A stretch of DNA of 64,000 nucleotides from Pocillopora verrucosa (lineage: Eukaryota; Cnidaria; Anthozoa; Scleractinia; Pocilloporidae). Of the stretch, positions 23,471-36,500 are shown piece after piece. The DNA is taken from NCBI RefSeq assembly GCF_036669915.1, contig NC_089318.1, positions 21,702,755 through 21,766,754 on the forward strand. The letters run 5' to 3'. Numbering within the stretch: the first letter of the stretch is position 1; each line of letters opens with the position of its first letter. The notes beneath the pieces were generated by a model. That model made no database searches. It was not told where the DNA came from and worked only from the letters and a program-made list of their open reading frames with translations. A program made the position numbers and the translations under genes.

Positions 23471-26400
23471 ATGGCGGACGGTTCGAAGGTAAAACAGTGT
23501 TTTCTGTTTTTATTTTTTTTTGCACATTTTAACTAAAAGCGGGGCCCAATTTTTGCAGTTCCTGTTTTACATGATGCTAAAGGCGAATTTCATATGGTAT
23601 CACTTCCTATGCGAGGAGCTCTATTTTCTTATTTGTTGTTGTTTTTTAAATTTGATTTAACATGTGATTTTCAAGGAAGAGAACAGTTTGTCTATTGACG
23701 AAACCCTCAAGTTAATGCCCTGTTGCCCACGATGTATTTTACGACTTCTTGGAGAAAGAGACACCGACTCATACACAGACAGTGTTGAGGTAAAACGCCG
23801 AAATCCTATCGTAAATTATCTATCAATGGAGTGCCCTCGTGGTGTACCTAGAATCCGAAGCCTTTAGACTTAATAGTGTGGCACCGGTACAATGGTTTTT
23901 TTCGGCGGTAGGGTCAGTTGAGTTGCACATCTCCCTGATCCTCATATCTTCCCTACTCTCAATTTGTCCTCACTCTTTTAAATTTTAAACCCTCTTTCCC
24001 CATTTTATCCACACATCATGCACAATACATTTTTGTTATTTACTTATAACTCACCTAGTGTTGAACTCGCAATCTGAAGTTCTCTATCGCTGGACTACAA
24101 CGACCTCGCAAAGACCTCTGCACTATAGTTTTTTTAAAAAATATTTGTCATTTCCCACCTCCCCCCTCAAGACTTTATTTTCATTTACAAATAGTTTTGT
24201 TTCTATTATAAACAGTCTTATTTCTATTGTAAACAGTTTTATCTATATTATTAATAGTTTTGCTTCGAATTATCTGATTAGAATTTCATCTCCTATTCTA
24301 TTTTTTTTTAATTCACTTATCCATTTATCTATTTTGCATTGTGACATGCCAGTGAAGTAGCTTGTGCAGTCTTTTAAACTTAACCAAACAGCTAAGCGCA
24401 TGGTTCCACTCTGAATAAACTATTGTATTATGTTTTGCATGTATTGTCTGTCATTCTTTAGAGAGAAATTGAGAGCATTTGTGTAGCTTGTCTTGGTATC
24501 TTGGAAAAGGCTAATGAAAGTGCTTTCATTGATAAGGTAAGTTTGATAGAGATGAGTTAAATTGATATCCTGCCCATGCTCTTGTTCTTGACATGGAAAT
24601 ATTTTTATCTACAGGGCAAGGGTTTCTTTCTTTCTTTCTTTAAAAAAAGGGAAAAAATAATGATCCAAAGTGAGATGTTGTTGGGAGAAAAATAAGATAT
24701 ATCATCATATGACCTGTGCAGTCCTGAGTATGCTTTTATTGCAAAACATTTGACAAAAATCCCTGTAGGTCAGGCTGGGTGGGAAAGTTTTTGGCTCCTT
24801 AAGTCATGATGTAGTGTATGGTTTAAAACCTAACACAACAGTTGGCCATGCAATGTAGTTGTTCTGTTTAGGGTATAGTCTTGAAATTAATCCTTTCACT
24901 CCCAAGATCTTATTAGTAATTCTCTGATATTTTTCTATATTCTCATCACTTGCATACTTGATATTGTACTGATATTGTAAGGAGAAATTCTGCCTTCATC
25001 ACTCATGGGAGTTAAAGGGTTAAGGGTGTTGTGGCTGAGAATTCCTGATATTGACAGCCTTAAGAGAGGTTATAATCAGAGTCAACTGAAGAGTTGTTCA
25101 GCAGTACTTCTCTGTTTATTTTAGATACAATCAGCAGTCAAGAGTAGTGGTCATCAGTTTGATAGTTTTGTGTTGGCTGTTTCTGTGTCGCATTCCTTGA
25201 CTCTTCGCCAGGTATGGTCCAATAAGTAATTAATACATTAATTCAATCAGTATGAAATTACATCTTTAATTTTTGAGTTACCGGTAGATCATTCACTAAT
25301 AATTTTTGTGGTTGATAAAAATTTCAAAATAATATAAAATCATTGTGTAGATAGTTGATTGAAAATAACTTCTTTATTTGTTATCACAACAAGTGAAACC
25401 CAAAATTTGACCCTGCTTAAGAATAAGTGTAAAAGTGAAAGTTTAATCCTGAGTACTTTTGTTGCATGCATATCTTAGAAGAGACTTTTGAATTTTGTTT
25501 ATAGCACTCATTATCCATATTTCTACAAGAAAAATTCAGGTATGTGTTGTTGGATGGCTTTCCTTTACTCAATAATTTTTCTAAATGATTTGACTGTGGC
25601 GTGAAGACATATGGTAGGTTGCATTTTAATCTGCACAGTTCACTGAGCTTGAACTATCTCATTGGTCTTTTATTCAGAGGGAGATTCAGGAAGTAGGCTT
25701 CCTTGCTTGGCTGAAGAGAAATGGCTGTGAACAGAGTATTGGGATGGTCCAGGGGTATTTTGAGGCACTTCCTCAAAATGTACCTGTTCTTTGACTGGAG
25801 TGAACATCTTTTGTGATGTACATCCTTTACCTAAAGGTTAAATTTATATCTCAGAAAATGCAAGAGAGCCAAATTCTTGTTTTCCTTTATGGGGCTTTTC
25901 TAAGTACTAATATTTTGTTTGATAATGTGGGATAAATATTATTATTTTATCCTCTTGATAACTATTTTCTTTTGGTTTGTGTTACAGTTCAGCGTTTTCC
26001 AGAAAGGAACTGGATGAGATCCCAAGAGTCAAGGATGTGTTCAAATGGGTTCTTGGTCCAAAACTAGAGGAAAGATTACAAGTTAACTATAAGCCATTGG
26101 TAAGTTCTTGAGATCAGGTGTGATCTTCAATCCAAACTAGAAACAGAAGACAAGAAGGTTAGGGAGAATTGAACAAGATCAGCAAAGCAAAAGCAATTGT
26201 GTAAGGGTCTATTTGGTTACATTTGGATGTTTACCCTTTACACCCTGTGAGCAGTATGCATATTCTCTGTACTGTTATATACATTTCCTTCCAATGACAA
26301 GAGGAATTAGTTTGACTGTCAAGAGCTTCTTCAGATGGTGATCATTTCCTTCATTCTCATGACCTTAATGGGGATTCAGCAGTGAGATTGTGTGAAGAAA

Positions 26401-29400
26401 TTAGATGCTAGTCACTCTCAGGCTTACAAGGTTCAAGGTAGTAGAAGGAAATGGATATTTTTACTAACTCTTGCTTGTATTTTTTACAGGTTAACCAAGC
26501 TCAAAGTCTACTATCCTCTTTCCTTGGTTAATACATTCCTTACTCTTGACATGGAATGTTCTAACGGTGTGCCATATGCTTGTCATAAATCACCAGAGCA
26601 CAATCTTCCCTTCCCCCCCCCCCTCTCCCGTGGCACTGTGTCTTTATATTTACTCTTAATCAACTCACACTATTCCTGTTTGGTTAAAAGAAAAAGACTG
26701 CTTTACAAGACAGTGGTAAAGGGTCTGACCTTAAATTCTAAAGCTCTGAGGTTTGAATCCTCATTAGCAACTAAAAATTTTCCCATTAGTTTTTGTGGTG
26801 CTTAAAAACACTTTTGAATGATTGATAGAATTTTTTATTTCTTCTGTAGAGCCCCTTCAAGATTTCATTGGATTTTACCCATAAAGATGCAGAGAGAGAG
26901 GTTGAGTTTCTGTAAGTACTTGCATGTACCTAGGTAAACATTGAATATACCTTTTTTAATTTCTTTTATCTTCAAACGTCCAATAGAGAGGAAGGTCTGC
27001 AACAGGAAATTATGTTGATATTTATTTGTATTATTTCTCAAGCATAGAAATTTGATGATGTAAGTATTCATCCTTTATGGTAAGCCATGAGATGGGTTTT
27101 TGTTTGATGAAGGATTTCTACCTTTTTTCCTGTAATGAGCAGAAATGATTCACCAAAGTCAAGGCTGCGACAACGGAGGAAACGACATAAAACAGAAGTA
27201 AGTCGTTTATTAGATCTATGACTTCACTTTGTTTTGAAACAGTCAGAAAAGTTGTAACAATTATACTGCAAGCTGATTATCTTTAAATGTATCTAATATA
27301 TGGTGGTTTCAATTGTGGCAACCAGTTTCAATTCATTTTTATTTGCTTCAGACTATGTTGGTGAGTAGAGAAACATTAAAAAAAAAATTTAAAAGTCAAA
27401 TTGGAAAGTGTTGAAAGCGCGGGAAAACGCGAGTGACCAAGTTGCCATTGGTTTTAGTATCGAATTCTGATTGGTTGAGAGGATGCCGCGGGTTTTTTTA
27501 GACCAATCAAAGCGCAAGTAAAGCAAAACCAAAGAAATCCCGGATTACTCTTAACACTCAGTTGAAATTTTCCTCTTTGGTTTTCTGTCAGAACAATCCA
27601 GAGGAAGGAAAACTTTCATCGTCATCTGTCAACAAAGCTCTTGCGGAACTACCAACTGTGGATCTCCTAAAAAGGTAGCTGTGACACTACTTAAACATTT
27701 TAGCAGTGCAGTTTTACCGATGTTTATCGCTCTGACCTAGGGCTAAAGCTCAAAACATCAGCTTTGAAACTCTTTACAGTGGCAAATTTGCGTTATCAAC
27801 ACAGTTGATAAAACCAAAGTATCTTGTTATTCTCCCCTACCGATGCAGCACCATAGTCCTTTAGAAACTTACCCTCTTTTTCGATTTTTTTATCGCTGTT
27901 TCCTCTTCACGTCCTTGCGTAGAAAAAGAAGAAAGACACGATTTTTTTCTCGGTCGTCGAGTGAAAAAGTTGAAGGAAATATTTACTCCAATCTCTTTCC
28001 CCTGCTAGCTGACCCTTTGATGTTAATCCTGTTTATTTTCCTTCAGAGTCACCGACTGCCCACCAAAGTCAGCTCAGTCACCCATTGAGTTATCACAGAT
28101 AACATGTGGTCACGATTCCATCTATATTGCAGGTTTGTAAACAATAAATATTGGAGGTGCACTTGATGGGATCGAAGATTTTGGGAAGAAATCATTCACA
28201 TACTGATTGTTTTGTTTAATTATATTTGTATGGACTTTAGGAAGATACAACAAGTATTCACGAACTCTTCCTCAAACGCCTTGGTTAATCGACAACGTTC
28301 GACTCCGCGAGTCGTCAGTTGAGGTAATGTTTAACCTTAAAACTTGCACAGTTGATAAACATGTTATTGTAATCTTTCCTTTCAAACTTAATGCGTAAAC
28401 AAGAAAACAGCTGAAGAGAAGATACAAAGCTATCAGCTACATGGTTATTTTAAATATGAAGTCAAATTCTCCCAAACGTATGCACAAGGAAATGTATAGT
28501 AGTGAGAAAGGAGAAGAAATAATCCAGTCATACACATTTTAGAGATAGTAAGTCTTCGTAAATGAAGTGGTTAATTCAGGTTTTCAATAACTTTTTTCAT
28601 AAGTGACTGCCAATTAATGGTGTAATGGGAGGCTAAACAGACGGCGATAAGAAGTCTTATGGGCAGCGGTCAACCGCTTGGCACCGGCTTTGATTGAAAC
28701 CTCTGTCTAATGGGAATGTTTCCTAATTCTAAACCGGATTAAATGAAATGAACGTCATTAAGTTCTGTCTAACATCTTTCCTTCAATATCGTGTCGTCTG
28801 CTTTTCTGCAGGAAAAAATATGTGACCTCCTGACAGCCAAGGTCAGGTGTGACGGTATGTATCCTCTGTGTGTTGTGAGGGGGTAGGGGGGGGGGTACGA
28901 GTTGTTTATTAGACATGTGATAAGGACGCTGATACGCGTTGGAGCGGCTGGGTTTGAGACCTTACTGTTTTCTTTATGGGGAGGAAAATATGTTAGGAAA
29001 AGTCACACCTCTACTTCCAAACACACTCTGTTTGTTTCATTCAAATGTTCATAAATTATTTTTTGCAGATCATAAATTCGCCTCCGCCGGACGAGAAGAC
29101 GTTGACGTGCGCATGCTCGGTAGCGGTATGTTGGCGCCACATGTTTTTTCAAGCTAACTCAGATACGCACATTGGAACATTAGATTCTACTCATAGATGA
29201 TTATCTCGGTAGTACAGCATCAATTAGTTGCGGTTGTTGCTTAGCCCTTTTTTTTATACTTAGTTTGTTCTACAATTGTTTTAAAGCACAAGGCATCGTT
29301 TCATTATTCCTGATGAATTTGGTTTCATGTGGCCAGTAAGTGAGTATGTCCTTATTATTGCTAGTTTCTGAGACCAATGGTTAGATTCCCTTCAAAATCT

Positions 29401-32400
29401 CAAATTTTTAGGCTTGCTTTAATCAAGTTCTTTTAATGCAGCTCACCTTATTGTTTTGATAATATTTTACAGATAGAAGAAAGATCGTTTCAGAGTTTAA
29501 TTGTCTTGATCTTCTAGGGCTCGAACCTAGACGTTACAGTCCAGAATCTGTTACCCCTTACCGTGCCTTCTACGACTTTTAATGCGAGTATATGTTCAAA
29601 ATCACAGGAAGGCCCTTTCTGGTTGAACTGATCAATCCGCGCAATACTCGTCTGAAGGAGTCTTTCTTCGCTGAACTTCAAAGAGAAATAAACTCTTCAT
29701 GTTCCGACGTTGCCATCAGAGACCTCCAGCAGGTTACAAAGTAAGTGATCATGTAGCCATACGTTATTTTATTTTACAGAAATTCCAAGTGCGTATTCTT
29801 TAGATTAAGTCGAAGTTGTTTTCATTGTACGTGTTGAGAGTTTTGTTATTGAGATTGCCGCAACTTTATGTTGTAGGGAGCAGTGTCTCGCCCTGAAAGA
29901 CGCGGAAACAAACAAGACTAAAACTTATCGGTAAGTCAACAACAATTCGTGGTGGGGTTACATCTGATAACGCAAATTTTTACAATCCCGCTAACTAGAA
30001 AAAAAAAAAAAAGAAAAGAAAACGCGTGAAGAGACGGGCAAAAAGTTTGAGTCTAGACTCCAATCCCTACCATCCCCTCCCCCCTACCTCTTCCAATTCC
30101 ATTTCCTCGAAAGGAATATTGATGCTTCTCCTTAAACTGCTTCTCTGTCTGCAGGGCGTTGATATGGACTGAAAACGAAGTTACTGAAGAACAGCTTCAG
30201 AAACTTAATGACATGAAGGTAGAGCTTTTTCGTCCCTATATTTAAACTCTGATCATGAGCGGTAACTTCGCCGCACACAGTGTATGGTTTGAATAACTAA
30301 CTTCCTCCTGGCGTGGGATTGTCATTTTAATGACCGAAAGAGACCTCGGGGAGTTAAAAACTAACTTTACGTAATTAGTCCTGTAAGAAATATGCTGCAC
30401 TTTCTAATTGTTTACTGGTATCGACTACATAGGCAAAAGGTTTTTCACCAATCATAATTCAAATAGTGTGTCATTTTATCGCAGTTCTTCGTAACCATCC
30501 CTACAAAACAAAACGTTTCTGATTTGTGGACACGATTCTCGGATGACACACCTGTGAAAAAACCGTGGGCAGCAAAAGAAAATATCGTAGGAACTTGTCA
30601 TATGGAGTAACTTTTACATAAATTATCTTGCCTGCATAGAGTTTCAATTAAATCGACAACTGATTTATTTAGATTATTGGAGTCTGACTTTATTTTCTGT
30701 TCCTTCACATAGGATGTAAAGATTTATCAGAAAACTCCTTTGCGTGTGTTGCACAGGTGAGTGATTACTTTCCTTTATGTTGAAGTGTATCTGTCTATCT
30801 GAATCTCAAGATGTTTAGCCTTTTTTATGTGATAACTCCATTCCTATTAGAAAAAGAGGCACGCAATGGGTAAGCTAGTCTACGGAAGTCTTTGTTTTTA
30901 GCGAGTATCAAGTGTCCTCTTATGAGGCTCGAATATCCCCTTATAAGGTTCGCTTCTCTATAAGTGGAATTTCTTAGGCACCGCTTTTAATTGAAAAGGT
31001 CGCTGAAATACGAAGAAAACCCATAGAGGGTTCATTTTGCAGAGCTTAAGGTGATGTGACTGGAGACAAACGTGGGTGATGTGACTCATGAAATGAGTGA
31101 TGCTGCCATGACATGTTACCAATTCGTCGAAAACTGATACTTAAAACCGGCCAGAAAAAAAAAGCGACCCAAACAAGGCATAGCTCTTTGTAAATAGGCC
31201 ATTTAATGTTGTGATAAAGATAATGATTGTGCTGCTAAAATCAAAACTGCCACTTCCCTGATGAAATTGATGAGAACGTTCACGGACGGACTCACGGGTA
31301 CGATGACAAGGAGCCTTCGTCGCCTTGGGTACCGTAGACTCCAAATCGATAATTATTGTAAGATTGGTTGAAAATGATAGATCTGTTTTTTCAGTAGTAA
31401 ACCACTTAACTCCTAAGAGTGACTAGCATCTAATTTCTCCTTACCGTAGCGCCTTGAATCAAACATTACGGTCACGAGAATAAAGGAAATGATCACCAAC
31501 TAAAGAAATTCTGATTGTTAAAGAAATTCTCCTTGCCAGCGCCTTAGGAAATACACAGAAAACACTATGGGGAATATTAATCCTGATGTTAGGGTGTTAG
31601 AGGGTTAAAATACTTGATCAGGCTTGTAAATAATCAACTACTTAACCCCTGCTTGGGAAGTTTTTAAATCATGTTACATTTGCTTTTGGTATTTTTTTTT
31701 TATGTTTAATCGAGTGTCGCAGCTGTTAACTACATGTAGTTGTAAAGCTTACTGCACCTCCCTGTTTGGAAGGAAAGGTTGATTAGCGTTAAAGGTTCTT
31801 TTTTATTTTTTTTTTGGTTTGTAGGCGTCCTTTGGCTGTGAGGGAGCGATACATTTTTAGCATGAAATCAGAACGGATCGACTCCAATCACTGGAATCTT
31901 TTTCTTAAAACCCAGGCAGGAACGTATCCTAATGCCCTAACATCCGCTTTCCTCGTGAACATTAATTTACTGGGAAGGCTGTCGAAGGAAGTTCGGCATG
32001 TTACATTTAGAATTGCACTTGTTTACAATGATACGGTATAACGAGTGATAGCAGAAGACGTTTTCCTTAACTTTTGTCAAGTTATATCAAAGAGTTTGTT
32101 CATGGAGACTTCGGAAGAACAAAACCAAGCTTGGGAGATTTATTAAACGCTGAAACGGACATTTTAGAACTGGATGTAGAGGTAGGATTGTAATGATTAC
32201 TTAAAGTAAATGTGTAACTTCAACAACTTGGTAACTCTGATGAGATGAAAGTGATAATGCTTCGGTGTGGTGTACTGAACTTATGCATTTCATTGGGAAT
32301 AAACAAAGTCCCCTCGCGAACCACAAATGCCCCGTTATCGTTCTCATTGTACTCAAGATGCCTATCACTTTTAAACTTATTACATGGCCGAGCTCACGAA

Positions 32401-32561
32401 CATCTGAAATCATACTCGCATCACAGCAAATTGGTAGACATAATTAGACCGTCAAAAATGCTTTTGTTTTCTAATTTTTGATTTGTTTTTGTTTTCAGTC
32501 AGTGGATGTCGACTGGCCTCCAAGGAAAGATGATAACAGTGCATCAAACGACAAAAGTTAA
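23471..32561 (+). CDS. PUS10: tRNA pseudouridine synthase Pus10
   Basis: Pus10 makes pseudouridine 54/55 in the tRNA T-loop; vertebrate Pus10 also acts in pri-miRNA processing. Twenty phase-consistent exons encode 488 residues (human 529): 23471-23488, 23676-23789, 24462-24536, 25125-25211, 25505-25539, 25988-26099, 26850-26911, 27143-27197, 27592-27674, 28047-28132, 28241-28323, 28812-28854, 29069-29125, 29608-29740, 29877-29930, 30155-30218, 30713-30756, 31825-31923, 32082-32181 and 32499-32561. The N-terminal THUMP-containing part keeps both zinc-binding pairs (CPRC in exon 2, CVAC in exon 3). The catalytic domain has GRYNKYSRTLPQTPW and the active-site aspartate in GREDVDVRMLG. Near the end are RRPLAVR, KEFVHGDFGRTKP and SVDVDWPP, as in human. 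No damage is seen. The first exon is only six codons. Confidence 0.96.
24888..25022. repeat. MITE family 1 copy, reversed and internally deleted (PUS10 intron 3)
   Basis: It starts TTAATCCTTTCACTCCCAAG and ends TGGGAGTTAAAGGGTTAA. The interior matches the complement of 12067-12276 but is shortened. Confidence 0.75.
25678..25794 (+). other. Possible alternative terminal exon inside PUS10 intron 5
   Basis: After a good acceptor (CTTTTATTCAG) the sequence reads open for 38 codons (REIQEVGFLAWLKRNG...) to a TGA. Its phase matches the end of exon 4 (phase 0), so splicing exon 4 directly to it would give a short Pus10 form containing only the zinc/THUMP part. It has no counterpart in human Pus10 and may be chance or a decayed insertion. 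Confidence 0.25.
26231..26425 (-). repeat. Dispersed repeat family 2 copy, reversed (PUS10 intron 6)
   Basis: It is the reverse complement of the 31404-31609 family: GCATATTCTC...ACATTTCCTT...GAGCTTCTTCAGATGG and TGATCATTTCCTTC...TAGATGCTAGTCACTCTCA. There is no coding content. Confidence 0.65.
27414..27568 (+). repeat. Dispersed repeat family 3 copy just before PUS10 exon 9
   Basis: It runs from AAAGCGCGGGAAAACGCG through GATTGGTTGAGAG and AGACCAATCA to CACTCAGTTGAAA. It is clearly related to 50088-50240 and, in part, to 61575-61680. It ends 23 bp before exon 9. Confidence 0.75.
31404..31609 (+). repeat. Dispersed repeat family 2 copy (PUS10 intron 17)
   Basis: It begins TTAACTCCTAAGAGTGACTAG and ends TGTTAGAGGGTTAA. 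Relatives are at 5278-5472, 26231-26425 and 60965-61155. The ends resemble those of MITE family 1, so the two may be related non-autonomous elements. Confidence 0.7.
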
Positions 32562-33525
32562 CTTGGTTGTCGAATGCCTCCTAATTTTTATACGCGAACC
32601 GCTGGTCAGAGAGTCTGGTCAGCATTAAAAACATTTGGCGTCACCTCATATCAGGCAAAATGGCGGAGTGCTGTGGAGACGTTTTGCGTCGCGATGTACC
32701 AAAAGAAGTAAGACGATCACAACGACGATAACGTTACGATGATGATGACGATGATCACGATGACTATGAAGATGATGACGATGACGACGGCCAATAACGA
32801 TGACGATGATGATGATAATTCATGGTGTCATGAGAGTAGTATCAGCGAGCATTTGCTAATGAGGCTCTAATTGGAAACAAAGAATTGTTCCTAGAGCAAG
32901 CTTCCGAAAACAAGAAGCTAATGAATTACAACCCTGTGCTTAGGATTTATCTTATATAGTTTGTCTTGAAGACGCGCCCTTAAAACGAATCAGAAGACCT
33001 ATTTGCTCAGATAATTCTTTTTTGTTTTGTATTTGATGTTTGAAACACATATACATCAGTCAAACATGTTGTTTACTTTCCCGTCTGGCAACTACCGATT
33101 AAAAAATATCATGCTTGCAGACGTCTAAACGATAACAACACCATTCTTGTATTCGGGTTTTGCCTATACTTAGGGTAAAATAAGTCTTAATATTGCAGTC
33201 AAAGGTGCAAATAGTGTAAAAGTAAATATTATCTTGGTTGTAAGACTGGCTGAATGAGGCGATTCTCATTTTCTATCTAAAAATATGAGCTTACTGCCTC
33301 ATAGCTCGTCTGTATCCTCCATAACTAGTCTAATTAAAAGTGTTTATAACGTAACATAAAACAGTTTAAAATGATCATAAAAGGCTTGAAAGCCTTGGTT
33401 AGACAGTCTTTATCTAATCTAAATGTCTATACTACGACGTTAATTAGCCTAACATGACACCCAGCGTAATCATAACTACGAACAACGGAGGCAGTAACGA
33501 AATCATTAAGCGTGACCGTCTACAG
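32562..33525. other. Convergent 3' region between PUS10 and the reductase gene
   Basis: It contains a degenerate GAT/GAC microsatellite (32712-32820) starting 150 bp after the PUS10 stop and otherwise A/T-rich sequence with no gene. Confidence 0.6.
32712..32820 (+). repeat. Interrupted GAT/GAC trinucleotide microsatellite
   Basis: About 100 bp are built mostly from GAT and GAC triplets with interruptions, within the likely PUS10 3' UTR. It is not in frame with the gene, which already stopped at 32561. Confidence 0.8.
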
Positions 33526-36500
33526 CTAGTTGGAAGCAGTGCTCTGCTGTGTTTTCATTTCCTGATATTTTGGCGTTGCTTTGATAAAACCGCTGTCGAT
33601 AAGACTGTACCCCATATCAAGTATGGTTGTCTTCTCGTCCCGAAACTGAAATCCAAAATCTTCTTTTATCTTTAGAAAGCAAAAAGAATAAGGAAATGAA
33701 TAAGTAAGAGTGGGCGCGGGGTGGGACACACGGTATCCCCATGATTAGTTCGCTGGTCGTGAGGATAGTGTTTGAGATAGATGAGCCGGGTCATTGTGTG
33801 GTGCTCTAGAGCAAAACAACTTACTTTCACAGTGTTTCTCTCTACCCAGGAGTATAAATGGGTACTTGCAAATTGTTGGGGAAGCCTGATGAAATGCGGG
33901 GGGTAGCCTTCCCCCAACTTAAGGGAAGTCAGTAATACTCATAGGCGTTTCATGCTTAAGAAAACCAGGATAAGCTCAAGCTGGATGGACCACTTGGCCT
34001 TAGTACAGAGTTAACCTTATCACGAATTTCACACGATAAGGGAGCAAGATTGCGAGTCGCACGATCTCATCAATCGACCACGCTACCTATGAAACTACGA
34101 GTCGAACCTTTCACCAGCGCCCACCCAAAGTATTAAGTCTGCATGGTTTCTTACGAGAGGTGGTCGCTAAGGGATGTTCGACTGTATAATCAGCGACCCC
34201 CAGCCCCTTTACACAATGTTGTATCTTTTTCATCGTCAACATTCACTTCACTCGTGTGCAACAATTTTGAGAGGCTGGGCGAGGAACAAGATGTAATTTA
34301 ATGTAAAGATAAATGATTTAATCATCTTGTTAAGGAAGTCTATCAGTCAAGGTTCTCAATTTATTTCGTCACTTGTAACACGAGATTGCAACATAGGAAA
34401 TTCTCAAACTTCAAGTCCTTGTGGAGACTCAGATGTTCCTTTGTCGACGTCCGTGACAATTTTTTTTATTCTAAATCCTTCTCTTAAGGCGATTTTCTCT
34501 TTGAGTTAGCTCAATGGATTAACCGTAAACACAGTCGTGAGGTATCTTTCTAACACTCCCTCTAAGTTACAGGTGCTAACAGTTACCTTTTTGTTGTCCA
34601 ACCTCACTTCTTTGTTCAGAACAGGTATGATCATCTTCACTGTGGGATCAAACCACGAAGTAATCTTCAGCAAGAATGTTGGAGCCACTCGAGTGGGTAC
34701 ATTGTAACCTGTGACAAGGAAATACGTGTTTAACCCCAGAAAATAGTCGGATCAATATCAGTGTCTAGGCAACTGCCCACCTACCTCTCCCCTAACTCAA
34801 CAACAGTCAATTGATAACAAGTTAGGGTTAATATCTGGTTAGGGGAGGGGTAGGTGGGTAGTTGCCCAGGTACTAATATTGATTCAAATAGTCTTATGTC
34901 ATTTCCCTACCTTCCAGTCCTTCCCGGCCTTGTAACCTTCTTCTTGACAATGAAAAAGCTTAAGGAACAGCGTTTGCAGGAAAGCTATGTGTTGGTTAGA
35001 GTCTAGTTCCTTACTGTGGGATATCTAAACAGTACGAATGCGCAGTGTCGCTAATTGGGTTGTGGTTTTTGGTTTACCGCCATATCCTTGTCACCCGTGT
35101 AATTTTTACAATACAACAGACAATTCAATCAGTGTAGACGTCCATGGTTTTGTGAGGTTAACCGTGATAATTAACGATTAACGAAGCCTTGACTGTGCAC
35201 TGCTCTGTTGTAAAGCACACAGGGAGTGGCTAGAGCACGAAAGAAGCGTAAGGGAAACAATGAAGCTGAAAATAGGACCTATTTTGTTTTCTAGAGGATT
35301 CAAACAGAGAATATTTTCAATTCCGATATGACGATATCATTTTCAGTCACAGTTTTTAATGAGATGAATTTCATTTGATCTGCGGATAAAAATCAAACAA
35401 ACAAATGATCCTCGTGGGCAGACTGTAATTTAAGCAATTTCAGTAAAAAGAAGCCGTCCTCCCAGATGCTCGAGCTACGACGAACTAAGTCACCGACAAA
35501 GCCACGTAAGGACTGAGGCACAGTTTAGAGCTTTGATTTTTCGCGTAAAGGAATCCCATCACCATTTTAAATGAAATAGATCACCTTTGACTTACGGATA
35601 AAAATCAAGCAAAGGAAGAATCCCCTCAGGTGGATTGTAATTGACGCAATTCTCAGTGTTTGTTCAACTTACCAACTAACTGTTTGTTCAACTTATTAAC
35701 TAAACGTTTGTTCAAATTACCAACTTATCGTTTGTTCAACTTACCAAGAGGTCTAAACTCTTCATCCAGTATCTTTGCCATATCATCCCACCATAGGCAA
35801 ACAGAAACCGTGACATATCTGTTACCTGGAGTAAAGAAAGCAACAAAATAACTTTATGTACCTCCCTCGGCAATGATTTTCTTAACGCCAGGCTACTCTG
35901 GTAATGTAGAGAGCCTTACACGTGCCAGAATACTTGTATGTTTAGATTTGGTATGAACATTCAGAACTTCATAGTTGTTTGTCAGTCAATGCCACTTGTT
36001 CTCTTGTGTTCAGTCAAGTGGTTTAACTCTAATTAATTAACACTGATTGAAAATTAAGCATGATGACTTTTTTTTTTATATACCTTTGCAGAGTCTATTT
36101 GCGCGAACCAATTATTTAACGGGGGGGGGCCGTCTTAATGGACATCTCTCCCCGTAAAGCGTCCTACCTCCAAATTTTCCCTATAACTCGTCATTGGGGT
36201 AGAGGGGAGACACAGCCAAAAAATGTATACAAAAAGCAACGGTATTGAGGGAGGGGAGGGAGGGTATCAAAGGTAAGTGTTCCAAGAGGGGGTGACCAAT
36301 CGCTCTAACCTGGGGCTTTCGATGACGTCAATGCCATGATGTGTGCCGCTGCAACATCTCTGACATCAACTATTCCAATGGATAGCTTGGGTAACATTGG
36401 CATTTCACGGTTAAGGAGACGCCTGTGAATCTGAAGATAGGACAACATGTTTATCGAGCAGTTTTCAACAACCCACTTTAGGTATAACTCGATGAACTCA

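Noticed and set aside
32712-32820. A possible Asp-rich coding segment
   Set aside because: It is a GAT/GAC microsatellite downstream of the PUS10 stop, interrupted and without open-frame support.
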